Assembly (NCBI GenBank): GCA_002388005.1
Contig: DGLO01000074.1
Coordinates: 1 to 30,049 of the forward strand
Reading direction: 5' to 3'
DNA from: Candidatus Neomicrothrix sp. UBA4542
Lineage (GTDB): Bacteria > Actinomycetota > Acidimicrobiia > Acidimicrobiales > Poriferisodalaceae
Length of the DNA: 30,049 bases
Shown here: positions 1 to 10,860 of the stretch, piece by piece
Layout of the letters: the number at the start of each line of letters is the position of its first letter
Position numbering within the stretch: position 1 is the stretch's first letter
Program-made: the position numbers and the translations under genes
The notes under the pieces: model-generated
Databases searched by the model: none
Seen by the model: the letters and a program-made list of their open reading frames with translations, nothing else
What the model was told of the DNA's origin: nothing

Positions 1-2
1 CG

Positions 3-98
3 TTCGAACAGAAAGGTATTCCTGGTGAGACGGGTGCGGCAGCCGACGGACGCTACGCTCGGTTGTCGTGTCCAATCCCAGCATGTCTGAACGGTTGA
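3..98 (+). CDS. possible 3' tail of an upstream gene (partial, unidentified)
   Basis: One forward frame is open from the left edge to a TGA at 96-98 and would encode about 31 residues, beginning FEQKGIPGETGAAADGRY. It would overlap the start of the carboxyltransferase gene by 16 or 31 bases, depending on which start that gene uses. Another forward frame is also open here, so this is weak evidence. I do not recognise the fragment. In actinobacteria the gene upstream of a carboxyltransferase is often connected with methylmalonyl-CoA metabolism, but nothing in these residues shows that. Confidence 0.25.
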   Translation, partial: FEQKGIPGETGAAADGRYARLSCPIPACLNG

Positions 99-1624
99 AT
101 GACCTCGAACAACGGCGCCAGGCGGCCCTTAGCGCTGGCACCGAACGCGCAGTCGCTCGCCAGCAAGAAAAAGGAAAGATGCTTGCCCGCGAGCGCATCG
201 AATACCTGCTTGACGAAGATTCATTTCATGAACTTGACATGCTTGCGCGTCACCGAGCGCACGATGTGGGTTTAGACGACCGCCCCTATACCGATGGAAT
301 CATCACCGGCTGGGGAACAATTGATGGGCGAAAAGTGTTTGTCGCCAGCCAAGATTTCACGGTGTTCGGCGGTGCCCTCGGTGAGGTTTTTGCCGAAAAG
401 ATGCACAAAATCATGGACCTCGCCGAGTCCGTTGGCGCTCCGATGATCGGGTTGAACGATGGAGCTGGTGCTCGCATTCAAGAAGGAGTCGTCTCGTTGG
501 CGGGTTACGGAGGCATCTTCCGCCGCAACGTTCAAGCGTCAGGAGTCATTCCCCAAATCAGCGTGATTTTGGGACCCTGCGCCGGCGGAGCTGTCTACTC
601 GCCTGCAATGACCGACTTCATTTTCATGGTTCGCGACAGCAGTCACATGTTCATCACAGGGCCAGATGTGGTCAAGACTGTGACCGGAGAAGAAGTCACC
701 TTAGAAGAGTTAGGTGGAGCGGGATCTCATAGCACCAAATCAGGTGTCGCTTCGTTTGTTGCTGGTGACGAACAGAGTGTTCTCGACGACGTGAAATACC
801 TGCTCTCGTTTCTGCCTTCAAACAATCTCGATCACCCGCCCAGGATGCCGAATAGCGACGATCCCCAACGTGATTGTTCGGCGCTGAGGGACATATTGCC
901 CGAAAGTGCCAACGTCCCATATGACATGAAAAACGTCGTTGCAGAAGTTGTCGACGACGGAGAATTCCTCGAATATCACGCCAGTTGGGCGGGATCGATC
1001 GTCTGCGGTTTCGGACGCATAGACGGCCGTTCGGTGGGCATAGTCGGCAATCAGCCCATGGTGATGGCTGGGGTCCTAGACATCGAATCCTCAGAAAAAG
1101 CCGCGCGTTTCGTCCGATTCTGTGACGCCTTTAATTTGCCGTTGCTGACGTTCGTTGACGTTCCCGGTTTCCTCCCCGGCGTGGACCAAGAACATGGCGG
1201 CATTATCCGGCACGGAGCCAAACTTCTCTATGCCTATTGCGAGGCCACCGTGCCCCGAGTGCAGGTAATTACCCGCAAAGCCTATGGCGGTGCCTACGTG
1301 GTGATGGATTCGAAGTCCGTAGGGTGCGATATCTCTTTCGCTTGGCCCACCGCGGAGCTCGCTGTCATGGGTCCGCAGGGAGCAGTGGAAATTCTTAACC
1401 GACGGGAACTACAACAGGCAGCGGACCCCGAGGCCCGCAAAGCTGAACTTGTCGATGACTACACAGATAAGTATGCGAACCCTTACGTAGCAGCTGAACG
1501 TGGGATCGTCGACGCAGTCATTGATCCAGCCGAAACGCGTCAAAAGGTCGTGGCCGCGTTCCAAATGATTGAAAGCAAACGAGAAGAACTACCCAAACGC
1601 AAACACGGAAATGTTCCATTGTGA
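68..1624 (+). CDS. acyl-CoA carboxylase carboxyltransferase (beta) subunit, propionyl-CoA carboxylase type
   Basis: Biotin-dependent acyl-CoA carboxylase beta subunit. It moves the carboxyl group from biotin on a partner alpha subunit to acetyl-, propionyl- or butyryl-CoA in the cytoplasm. The 518 aa match the usual 510-550. The N-terminal carboxyltransferase half carries GPCAGGAVYSPA near residues 169-180. The C-terminal half carries RKAYGGAYVVM near 403-413, and the protein ends in the typical KRKHGNVPL. The residue after GGAY is Val411; as I recall, the Streptomyces coelicolor PccB acyl-specificity residue Asp422 is here, so specificity may be broader than propionyl-CoA. The start is GTG at 68 or ATG at 83 (MSERLNDLEQRR, closer to relatives); neither has a good ribosome binding site. 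The stop overlaps the epsilon gene by 4 bases. No biotin carboxylase subunit lies in the window. Confidence 0.93.
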   Translation: MSNPSMSERLNDLEQRRQAALSAGTERAVARQQEKGKMLARERIEYLLDEDSFHELDMLARHRAHDVGLDDRPYTDGIITGWGTIDGRKVFVASQDFTVFGGALGEVFAEKMHKIMDLAESVGAPMIGLNDGAGARIQEGVVSLAGYGGIFRRNVQASGVIPQISVILGPCAGGAVYSPAMTDFIFMVRDSSHMFITGPDVVKTVTGEEVTLEELGGAGSHSTKSGVASFVAGDEQSVLDDVKYLLSFLPSNNLDHPPRMPNSDDPQRDCSALRDILPESANVPYDMKNVVAEVVDDGEFLEYHASWAGSIVCGFGRIDGRSVGIVGNQPMVMAGVLDIESSEKAARFVRFCDAFNLPLLTFVDVPGFLPGVDQEHGGIIRHGAKLLYAYCEATVPRVQVITRKAYGGAYVVMDSKSVGCDISFAWPTAELAVMGPQGAVEILNRRELQQAADPEARKAELVDDYTDKYANPYVAAERGIVDAVIDPAETRQKVVAAFQMIESKREELPKRKHGNVPL

Positions 1625-1806
1625 ACAGCCCCATATTGGGAACGATTCGCCCTTCACCGAGTGATGAAGAGGCGGCAGCCATCGCTACCGCTATAGAACT
1701 CCTGTGGCCGCGACCGGCCGTGATGAACGAAACGTCGAACTCAAACTGGAGATTTAGCGGTCGTTGGTGGGATGAACCCTCCGACTGGCCACCCCGGACC
1801 TACTAA
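1621..1806 (+). CDS. acyl-CoA carboxylase epsilon subunit
   Basis: A 61-aa protein whose GTG start overlaps the beta-subunit stop (GTGA), implying translational coupling and equal expression. Actinobacterial acyl-CoA carboxylases use a small epsilon subunit that binds beta and helps assemble the holoenzyme. The sequence fits: a proline-rich beginning (GTIRPSPSDEEAAAIATAIE), one helix, then a Trp-rich tail (WRFSGRWWDEPSDWP). The family is short and poorly conserved, so the call rests on position, size, the N-terminal helix and the aromatic C-terminus. It ends 40 bases before the convergent carotenoid oxygenase. Confidence 0.8.
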   Translation: MNSPILGTIRPSPSDEEAAAIATAIELLWPRPAVMNETSNSNWRFSGRWWDEPSDWPPRTY

Positions 1807-1846
1807 TCGACTCACCGGTGCCTAAGTCAGCGAAGACGTGTAGCGC

Positions 1847-3184
1847 CTAAGCCGATATCCATGAACCGTGGAAACCAAACGGCACCCGCTGAGGGAGTAC
1901 AACTTCAGCGACGGGTTCTGACCCCGGGTCCGCGGCGTCAAGAATCAGCAAAGCGCTCCCGTCGCGGGATCGGTCATAGACATACCCCATCAGCCAGCCG
2001 TCGTCTTCGTCAGTGGATCCAGGCCGGTTTACGAACACAAACTCCCCGGGGTCTTGGCCTTTACCGAAATCCCAGGCCAATGAGTTACCGGTATCGAAGT
2101 CGTATTTCACGATGGTGCCAGCTTCAGGATCGGAACTATCTCCTTTGGAACCAACCGCATAGCCGAACCGATATTTCAGGCCCACCCGATCGTCAGCTAT
2201 GCGGCCAAACTCGATTGGGCGATCATCTAGCTGCGTTTCAGTTACAAGACCCGCCACGGTGTCGATTTCCCAGCGCCACAAGTTCGCCTTGGCGTCAAAT
2301 TCTGTGCTTCCGGCCTCCCACATGTTGGGGTACCGGGCGACATCAATGATTACCCGACCATCGACGTCGTAGCTGTTGACAGGGTGAAACACGTAGCAAG
2401 GGTCGATATCGAGCCACTGGACGTCAGTGGCGCCAGCCTCGCGCTCCATCACTCCAAGTCGCGCTCCGTTATCTCGTTGAAACGAAAACGGCATTCCCCC
2501 GGTGACCGCTATCTCGAAATCGAATACGACAGGTAAGTCCATGAACACCACCCGACTCGCCGTGATGTTGAAGTCGTGCATCATTACGGGCGCCGGAATC
2601 TCGATGTTCTGCTGCTGTACAAGCTCGCCCTCCGCCGAGACGCGCAAAAAGGTCAGGTACGCAGGGGGTAAGAACCCGTAGCCGAAGGCCAGCATCTCCC
2701 CAGTTAGAGGACAGATCTTGGGGTGGGCGGTAAACGAGCCATCGAGTCGACCAGCGAAAGAATGAGGTCCGATGGTCTCTAATTCTTCTGAAATTTCCCA
2801 CGGGACATGGCCCTCTTCGAGACAGAGAATGCGTCCAGCGTGGTGCACCACATGGGTGTTCGCCTTCGAGTTCTCGCTGCTGAAGTCCAGGTTGTCGAGA
2901 TCGATTACGGGCTTCGTCGGATTGTCGTAAAACGGTGTTCGTACCCAACGGTTGCGGTACCAGTCGGCTCGACCCTCGCGCAGGCGGACACCGTGAACCA
3001 TCCCATCGCCGAGGAACCAGTGAGCAGACTCACCCGTAATCGGATTGGCACCGTTACGCAGATAACGTCCATCAAGTTCGACCGGTATAGAGCCGCGCAC
3101 TTCAAGAGCGTCTGAACTGACCTCGTTAAACACTGGGGCGTAGTTACCTCGAAGATGAAACGGGGCGCCGTCCGTGACAGTCAT
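1847..3184 (-). CDS. carotenoid oxygenase (carotenoid cleavage dioxygenase / RPE65 family)
   Basis: Non-haem iron dioxygenase that cleaves a carotenoid, apocarotenoid or stilbene double bond to aldehydes. At 445 aa it is normal for bacterial members. The four histidines that hold Fe(II) in the seven-bladed propeller are visible: His154 (TAHPKIC), His203 (MMHDFNIT), His267 (YVFHPVNSY) and His439 (FGFHGSWI). The N-terminal DGRYLRNGANP followed by HWFLGDGMVHG is also typical. There is no signal peptide. The start is ATG at 3184. The gene is divergent from the CoA transferase, with 83 bases between. The substrate cannot be read from sequence: retinal formation for a rhodopsin, apocarotenoid turnover and lignostilbene cleavage all remain possible, and no carotenoid synthesis gene is nearby. 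Confidence 0.92.
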   Translation of the reverse strand: MTVTDGAPFHLRGNYAPVFNEVSSDALEVRGSIPVELDGRYLRNGANPITGESAHWFLGDGMVHGVRLREGRADWYRNRWVRTPFYDNPTKPVIDLDNLDFSSENSKANTHVVHHAGRILCLEEGHVPWEISEELETIGPHSFAGRLDGSFTAHPKICPLTGEMLAFGYGFLPPAYLTFLRVSAEGELVQQQNIEIPAPVMMHDFNITASRVVFMDLPVVFDFEIAVTGGMPFSFQRDNGARLGVMEREAGATDVQWLDIDPCYVFHPVNSYDVDGRVIIDVARYPNMWEAGSTEFDAKANLWRWEIDTVAGLVTETQLDDRPIEFGRIADDRVGLKYRFGYAVGSKGDSSDPEAGTIVKYDFDTGNSLAWDFGKGQDPGEFVFVNRPGSTDEDDGWLMGYVYDRSRDGSALLILDAADPGSEPVAEVVLPQRVPFGFHGSWISA

Positions 3185-3267
3185 AGTGGTGCTTTCAGTT
3201 TCGTTTAGGACTCTTATTCATAGTCGCACGTTCGCCGAAACAGCGATACCCATGGCAGGATCTTGCA

Positions 3268-4398
3268 GTGACCGTTAGCGATCTACCCCTAGCCGATCTG
3301 CGCGTTGTCGACATATCGACCATTTTCGCCGGGCCGCACTGCGCAAGATATCTGGCAGATTTCGGTGCCGACGTAGCCAAAGTGGAACGTCCGTCGGGAG
3401 ATTCGTCGCGGAACATCGGATGGCGAGCAGCCGATGGTGAAACGCTGTGGTGGAAATTAGCGAATAGGGGAAAACGAGCCATCACCTTGGATCTTAAAAA
3501 TAGCGAGGACTTGGCGACCCTGAAGCGGATGCTCACTGTCGCTGACGTTCTTGTGGAAAATTTTCGGCCCGGAAAACTTGAGGCGCTGGGCTTAGTTCCT
3601 GATGAGCTATTCGAAACAAATCCGAAGTTGACGATTACCCGGCTAACTGGTTTTGGACAAACTGGCCCCTACCGAGATCGTCCAGGGTTCGCGACGTTGG
3701 CGGAAGCAATGAGCGGCTTTGCTTCCATGAACGGGGAGGCAGACGGCGCTCCATTGTTGCCGCCGATCGCGTTAACAGACGAGCTCGCCGGCTTAGCAGC
3801 AGCTTTTGCGACCATGGTCGCTGTTCATGCAGGGGGAGGCCAGACCGTCGATGTGAATCTGCTCGAAACCATTATGCAAATCATGGGTCCGCTTATTTCT
3901 GCCTGGCACACCGAGGGGTATTTGCAGCCGCGACTGGGTTCGGGGATCGCCTACAGCGTGCCGCGAGGCACCTACCAGGCTTCCGATGGTGGATGGATTG
4001 CGGTCAGCACATCAAGTGATTCCGTTGCTCAAAGAGTTATGGAAATAATTGGTGTCGCCGACGACGAAAGGTTCCAAACATTTGATGGCCGAATTGAGAA
4101 CCGAGAAGAAGTCGACAGATTGATGGCTGAATGGGTGAGTCAACGGACTTTGAACCAAGCTTTAGAAGCTTTCGAAACCGCGGAAGCAGCAGCTGCACCA
4201 GTGCTGGATGTGGGACAGCTGTCATCTGACCCTCACGTAGCTAGCCGCGGTGCCTTAGTTGAAGTCAACGGATTAGTGATGCAGGGACTTGTCGCTTCGC
4301 TTTCTCGAACACCGGGCCAAGTTCGCTGGGTTGGTCGCCCCCTGGGGGCGGACAACGAGACGACGCCGGGATCAGATGCAGGGTGGTTTGAGAACTAG
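3268..4398 (+). CDS. class III CoA transferase, CaiB/BaiF family
   Basis: Transfers CoA between carboxylic acids through a covalent aspartyl intermediate. At 376 aa it is slightly shorter than the usual 390-410. Diagnostic stretches are LRVVDISTIFAGPHCARYLADFGADVAKVE at the N-terminus (read as several short motifs), ENFRPGKLEALG near 97-108, GFGQTGPYRDRPGF near 128-141, and the catalytic Asp171 in ALTDELAG. The start is GTG at 3268, seven bases after AGGA; the upstream ATG at 3252 is out of frame. Substrates differ widely in this family. Neighbours are an acyl-CoA carboxylase and ethylmalonyl-CoA mutase, so a short-chain or dicarboxylic acyl-CoA is plausible but not shown. Confidence 0.9.
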   Translation: MTVSDLPLADLRVVDISTIFAGPHCARYLADFGADVAKVERPSGDSSRNIGWRAADGETLWWKLANRGKRAITLDLKNSEDLATLKRMLTVADVLVENFRPGKLEALGLVPDELFETNPKLTITRLTGFGQTGPYRDRPGFATLAEAMSGFASMNGEADGAPLLPPIALTDELAGLAAAFATMVAVHAGGGQTVDVNLLETIMQIMGPLISAWHTEGYLQPRLGSGIAYSVPRGTYQASDGGWIAVSTSSDSVAQRVMEIIGVADDERFQTFDGRIENREEVDRLMAEWVSQRTLNQALEAFETAEAAAAPVLDVGQLSSDPHVASRGALVEVNGLVMQGLVASLSRTPGQVRWVGRPLGADNETTPGSDAGWFEN

Positions 4399-4416
4399 CT
4401 CGGTCCGATAACGAGA

Positions 4417-6375
4417 TTATTTTGGTCGTGTCGATTCAGCCAGATCGACCAAATCATTCATGATTCCCACTAATGCGTAGTCCTTGGGCGTGTACACGCG
4501 TGAAACTCCTGCATCTAGCAGAACTTGTCGATCTTCGTCGGGAATGATTCCACCGACCACCACTGGCGAGGTGACCTCCTCATCGCGCAGAGCTTTCAAC
4601 ACCGCTGGTACTAGCTCCAGATGGCTGCCGGATAGGACAGATAAGCCAATCACGTCGACGTCTTCATCTCGCGCTGAAGCAGCGATGTGTTGGGGAGTGA
4701 CGCGAATTCCTTCATAGATAACTTCCATTCCGGCATTTCGCGCGGCTACAGCGATCTGTTCGGCTCCGTTGGAGTGACCGTCAAGGCCCGGTTTTGCAAC
4801 AAGTAGCCGCGGCGGACCTCCTGTGATACTGCCCGACCGCTTCGCAACTTCCCTTAAGCCCGCCGAACTCCCATGAGGGGCCTGCACACCTGTGGGACCG
4901 CGATATTCGCCAAAGACCTCGCGAAGCACACCTGTCCATTCGCCCGTTGTGACCCCGACCTGAGCCGCGAAGATTGTATGCGGCATGATGTTTTCGTCAC
5001 TCTCGGCGGCTTCCCTGAGGTTCTGCAAGGCCTGATCTACCTCGTCTTGCGACCGAGACGACCGCCATGAACGGAGATCTTCAGTCATCTCGGTTTCTAC
5101 CTTCGGATCTACCTTCAAGAAGCTTTCGTCCCCTGCTAGCGGTGAGGCAGCCGTTTCGGGAAACGCGTTGACTCCAACCACAGTCAATTCGCCGGCTTCA
5201 ATTTGGCGTACCCGTTCTGTGTGGCTAGCAACGAGCCGTGTCTTCAGTTCCTCAATCGCGGCAAACGCGCCACCTAGCTCCGTCACTTCGGCTAGCTCCG
5301 CCTCAGCGTCGCGAATCAACTCTTCTGTGCGGCTTTCGATGACGTGGGAGCCGTCAAAGATATCTTCATATTCCAGCAAATCTGTTTCCAGAGCGAGCAC
5401 TTGTTGCATCCGAAGAGACCACTGCTGATCCCACGGGCGAGGTAACCCCAATGCTTCGTTCCATGCCGGAAGTTGGATCGAACGAGCGCGTGCCCGTTTG
5501 GACAACGTGACCCCTAAAGCCTCAAGGACGATTCTTTGGACATTGTTTTCTGGTTGTGCCTCAGTCAGACCAAGTGAGTTGACCTGCACTCCATAGCGAA
5601 ACCGACGAAGTTTCGGGTCGGCGATCCCGTAACGGGTTTCACATATTTGGTCCCACATCTGAGTGAAAGCCCTCATTTTGCAGACTTCCTCCACGAATCT
5701 GATTCCCGAGTTCACAAAGAACGAGATGCTGCCAACAACTCGCGGAAATCTTTCTTCTGGGACCTGCCGCGAGTCGCGCACTGCGTCTAAGACGTCAATA
5801 GCGTTCGCCAACGAATAAGCAATTTCTTGAACCGGAGTGGCCCCAGCCTCTTGGAGGTGATAGCTGCAGATGTTTATCGGATTCCACAGCGGAACGTGCT
5901 CCGAGCAGTAGGCGATCATATCCACGATCAATCTTTTGCTGGCTTCTGGCGGGAAGACGTATGTGCCTCGGCTTAGGTATTCCTTGACAATGTCGTTTTG
6001 GGTAGTGCCCCGCAACTGCGTCGGGTCAACGTCTTGCCCTTCGGCGTTCGCGAGATAGAGGCCTAACAGCCACGCAGCAGTCGCATTAATCGTCATCGAG
6101 GTGTTCATCTGCTCTAACGGGATTTGGTCCATCAGAGTGCTCATCTGGCCTAGGTGGACGACCGGAACACCGACTTTTCCCACTTCACCCTTAGCAAGAG
6201 GATGGTCGGGGTCGTACCCGGTTTGGGTAGGTAAATCGAATGCTATAGAAAGGCCCGTTTGACCCTTCCCTAAGTTGGTTCGGTACAACTCGTTGGAAGC
6301 TCGGGCAGAACTGTGCCCCGAATAGGTACGCATCACCCAGGGGTGATCCCGTCGTGATTCGGATGCGTCGGTCAC
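4417..6375 (-). CDS. meaA: ethylmalonyl-CoA mutase (MeaA), B12-dependent
   Basis: Coenzyme-B12 mutase converting (2R)-ethylmalonyl-CoA to methylsuccinyl-CoA, a step of the ethylmalonyl-CoA pathway. At 652 aa it is a single chain with both the barrel and the B12 domain. It matches the Streptomyces MeaA pattern closely as I remember it: RTYSGHSSARASNELYR, IAFDLPTQTGYDPDHP, TTQNDIVKEYLSRGT, ICSYHLQEAGATPVQEIAY and GLTEAQPENNVQR. The C-terminal cobalamin domain has KPGLDGHSNG, with the lower-axial His534. True methylmalonyl-CoA mutase large subunits are longer (about 720 aa) and differ in the first 100 residues. The start is GTG at 6375, five bases after AAGGAG. It is last in a minus-strand group after aat and the cyclophilin. 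No crotonyl-CoA carboxylase/reductase is in the window. Confidence 0.9.
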   Translation of the reverse strand: MTDASESRRDHPWVMRTYSGHSSARASNELYRTNLGKGQTGLSIAFDLPTQTGYDPDHPLAKGEVGKVGVPVVHLGQMSTLMDQIPLEQMNTSMTINATAAWLLGLYLANAEGQDVDPTQLRGTTQNDIVKEYLSRGTYVFPPEASKRLIVDMIAYCSEHVPLWNPINICSYHLQEAGATPVQEIAYSLANAIDVLDAVRDSRQVPEERFPRVVGSISFFVNSGIRFVEEVCKMRAFTQMWDQICETRYGIADPKLRRFRYGVQVNSLGLTEAQPENNVQRIVLEALGVTLSKRARARSIQLPAWNEALGLPRPWDQQWSLRMQQVLALETDLLEYEDIFDGSHVIESRTEELIRDAEAELAEVTELGGAFAAIEELKTRLVASHTERVRQIEAGELTVVGVNAFPETAASPLAGDESFLKVDPKVETEMTEDLRSWRSSRSQDEVDQALQNLREAAESDENIMPHTIFAAQVGVTTGEWTGVLREVFGEYRGPTGVQAPHGSSAGLREVAKRSGSITGGPPRLLVAKPGLDGHSNGAEQIAVAARNAGMEVIYEGIRVTPQHIAASARDEDVDVIGLSVLSGSHLELVPAVLKALRDEEVTSPVVVGGIIPDEDRQVLLDAGVSRVYTPKDYALVGIMNDLVDLAESTRPK

Positions 6376-6424
6376 GCGAACTCCTTGCCTTGGCGGGGCG
6401 GCACAAGAACGTGTCGGTTAGCTC

Positions 6425-7150
6425 TCAATCATCGAGCAAAGCGAAATTCATCGGCCTAGACCAGACCTCAGCCAAAGGCCGGTCAACGGCTTCAGCTAAA
6501 AGCTCAAGGTACGCGTCGCGGTTAATTTCTACTGAACCCAAGCTTTCTAAATGCGGAGTGTTCCATTGCACATCAATCAAAGCTCCGCCCGTCACTTTCA
6601 TGGCATCAACTAGAGCGACTAAAGCGACTTTCGAAGCGTTCGGGGCCGAATGAAACATCGACTCTCCTGCAAAGAAGGAACCGATGGCAACTCCGTACAG
6701 GCCCCCTACAAGTTCGCCGTCCCGCCACGCTTCGACGCTATGTGCCCAACCCAATCGGTGAAGCTCAAGGTACGCGTCACGAACATTGGCATCAATCCAA
6801 CCATGAGGACGCACCGGGCTCGCGCAAGCGTCGATGACTTGGTCAAAGGCATGATCCACGCGGATATCAAAATCTTGACACGCCCTGCGAAGTGATCTTC
6901 CCACTCGCAGATATGAGAGGGGGAGAACTCCCCTAGGGTCAGGTGACCACCAACCGATGGTGTCACCTAGCGGCATCGGGAAAAGCCCCGAACTGTACGC
7001 GGCTAATAATGTGCCTGGTTCTAAGTCTGCACCAGCCCCGACGAGCCCATTTTCGTCCGCCGTATGAGCCGGCGGAAATGTCCAGCGGCTTGGTTGCGGC
7101 TCAGCCGGTCCGGTCAAAGTATCCCCACGCATACTGGTGAGCATACGCAT
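6425..7150 (-). CDS. aat: leucyl/phenylalanyl-tRNA--protein transferase
   Basis: Adds Leu or Phe from aminoacyl-tRNA to proteins with N-terminal Arg or Lys, marking them for ClpS/ClpAP degradation (bacterial N-end rule). At 241 aa it is of family length. Motifs are GLVGAGADLEPGTLLAAY, SGLFPMPLGDTIGWWSPDPRGVLP (in pieces), GWIDANVRDAYLELHRLGWAHSVE, LVGGLYGVAIGSFFAGESMF and IDVQWNTPHLESLGSVEI. The start is ATG at 7150; two further in-frame ATGs follow within 20 codons and the ribosome binding site is weak, so the exact start is open. It lies 29 bases after the cyclophilin and 49 before meaA, so it may be co-transcribed. No clpS or clpA is in the window. Confidence 0.95.
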   Translation of the reverse strand: MRMLTSMRGDTLTGPAEPQPSRWTFPPAHTADENGLVGAGADLEPGTLLAAYSSGLFPMPLGDTIGWWSPDPRGVLPLSYLRVGRSLRRACQDFDIRVDHAFDQVIDACASPVRPHGWIDANVRDAYLELHRLGWAHSVEAWRDGELVGGLYGVAIGSFFAGESMFHSAPNASKVALVALVDAMKVTGGALIDVQWNTPHLESLGSVEINRDAYLELLAEAVDRPLAEVWSRPMNFALLDD

Positions 7151-7179
7151 TTCCCGAGCCCGGACTCAAAGAGGAACGA

Positions 7180-8001
7180 CTAATCGGTCAAATCCTTGTA
7201 GGCATCAGCTTGAGCAGAGGTCGCTTCAGAGACCGTTACTGAGACAAGTGAGACGGGATCAATCGGAAGTTGAGATGAGTCAGTCTCGATCCCTTGGATA
7301 GCTAAGGCCACATCAAGTCCTTGGACAACGTGACCCATCAGTGAATAGTTCGAATCCAACGCAACGCCCAAGGGTCCCGTAACCACGAAGAACTGAGATC
7401 CGTTGCTACTCGGTGTTCCCTTATTGGCCATTGCTAGCGATCCAACTCGATACCCCCGCTCCGGACCGTAGGCGCCAGTGAACGCGTAACCGGGTCCGCC
7501 ACGACCGTTCATTCCCTCAACATCTCCACCTTGAATCACGAATTCTGGGATAACACGATGAAAAATCGTTTCGTCGTAAGCGTGATGGCGAGCAAGAAAT
7601 ATGAAGTTATTGACGCTGCGAGAATCCAGTGTCGGGTCCAGGACCGCCGTAAAGTTGCCCAAGTTGGTCGAAAATTCGGCGGCGTACAACCGACCGATAT
7701 CAATACAGGTCTTCGGTGGCGTACCAAACCGCGTTTTTCGCTCCGAGGAGCCATCAGGCGCGGGGCATCCCTCTATTCCAAGGGTTTTCGCACCAACAGA
7801 AGTGGTTTCCGTGCCTTGGCTGTCGCTCTGGCTGTCGCGTCCTGTCAAACTCCACAAAAAAGCGACCAGCAGTACCGCCACAGCGATAGCGACCCAGCGA
7901 ATGAGAACTTTCGTTCGCTTAGCGCTCTTTTTGGCACGCTTAGTAGCATCGTCCTGCTCCTGACGCCGAGCTCTTTGCCGTTCACGCTTGTTATTGCTCA
8001 T
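7180..8001 (-). CDS. membrane-anchored peptidyl-prolyl cis-trans isomerase, cyclophilin type
   Basis: Cyclophilin-family prolyl isomerase, 273 aa from the chosen start. Residues 1-31 are strongly basic (KRERQRARRQEQ then KRAKKSAKRTK), followed by one transmembrane segment near 33-51, a Ser/Thr-rich linker and the catalytic domain. That domain shows FHRVIPEFVIQGGD, GRGGPGYAF and ANKGTPSSNGSQFFVV; the Arg of FHR and the QFF are active-site signatures. The topology predicts an extracytoplasmic catalytic domain acting on exported proteins. An in-frame upstream extension to 8052 begins with an unlikely peptide; MSNNKRERQ at 8001 fits this protein type, although its GAGGGG ribosome binding site is rather far (16 bases). 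The gene is divergent from lysC. Confidence 0.92.
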   Translation of the reverse strand: MSNNKRERQRARRQEQDDATKRAKKSAKRTKVLIRWVAIAVAVLLVAFLWSLTGRDSQSDSQGTETTSVGAKTLGIEGCPAPDGSSERKTRFGTPPKTCIDIGRLYAAEFSTNLGNFTAVLDPTLDSRSVNNFIFLARHHAYDETIFHRVIPEFVIQGGDVEGMNGRGGPGYAFTGAYGPERGYRVGSLAMANKGTPSSNGSQFFVVTGPLGVALDSNYSLMGHVVQGLDVALAIQGIETDSSQLPIDPVSLVSVTVSEATSAQADAYKDLTD

Positions 8002-8132
8002 AACTTGATTTATTGGTCCCCTCGAAAGAACGTTCACCACCGAAGGTAGCAACGCTGCTCTCCTAAACCCATCTACATATGACGCGAAATCACTTAGGGC
8101 ATCTGACTAGTACACAGGTACCCTCGAATCCT

Positions 8133-10727
<2,595 letters not shown>

Positions 10728-10860
10728 GACTTGACGTTAGGCTCCGAAACTCGTGTTAATGGGCATTCAACCGTTCAGCGTGAAACAGTGGGAGAGTGCC
10801 CCCGAGCATCTGTTCAGTTTTAGTGAACCTTTTTGACCGAGTTATTGAGTGTGACATTCG

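Noticed and set aside
1861..2349. 162-codon plus-strand frame opposite the carotenoid oxygenase
   Set aside because: It is antisense to a gene with four conserved iron ligands; its composition is Arg/Gln-rich as in shadow frames.
4399..4425. CTCG...CGAG near the convergent ends of the CoA transferase and meaA
   Set aside because: A four-base stem is too short to call a terminator.
10811..10835. Inverted repeat GTTCA-N7-TGAAC followed by five T
   Set aside because: Looks like a weak terminator on the plus strand, but no plus-strand gene ends there and the stem is only five pairs. It could be an operator for the gene at 10861, but the evidence is too thin to list.
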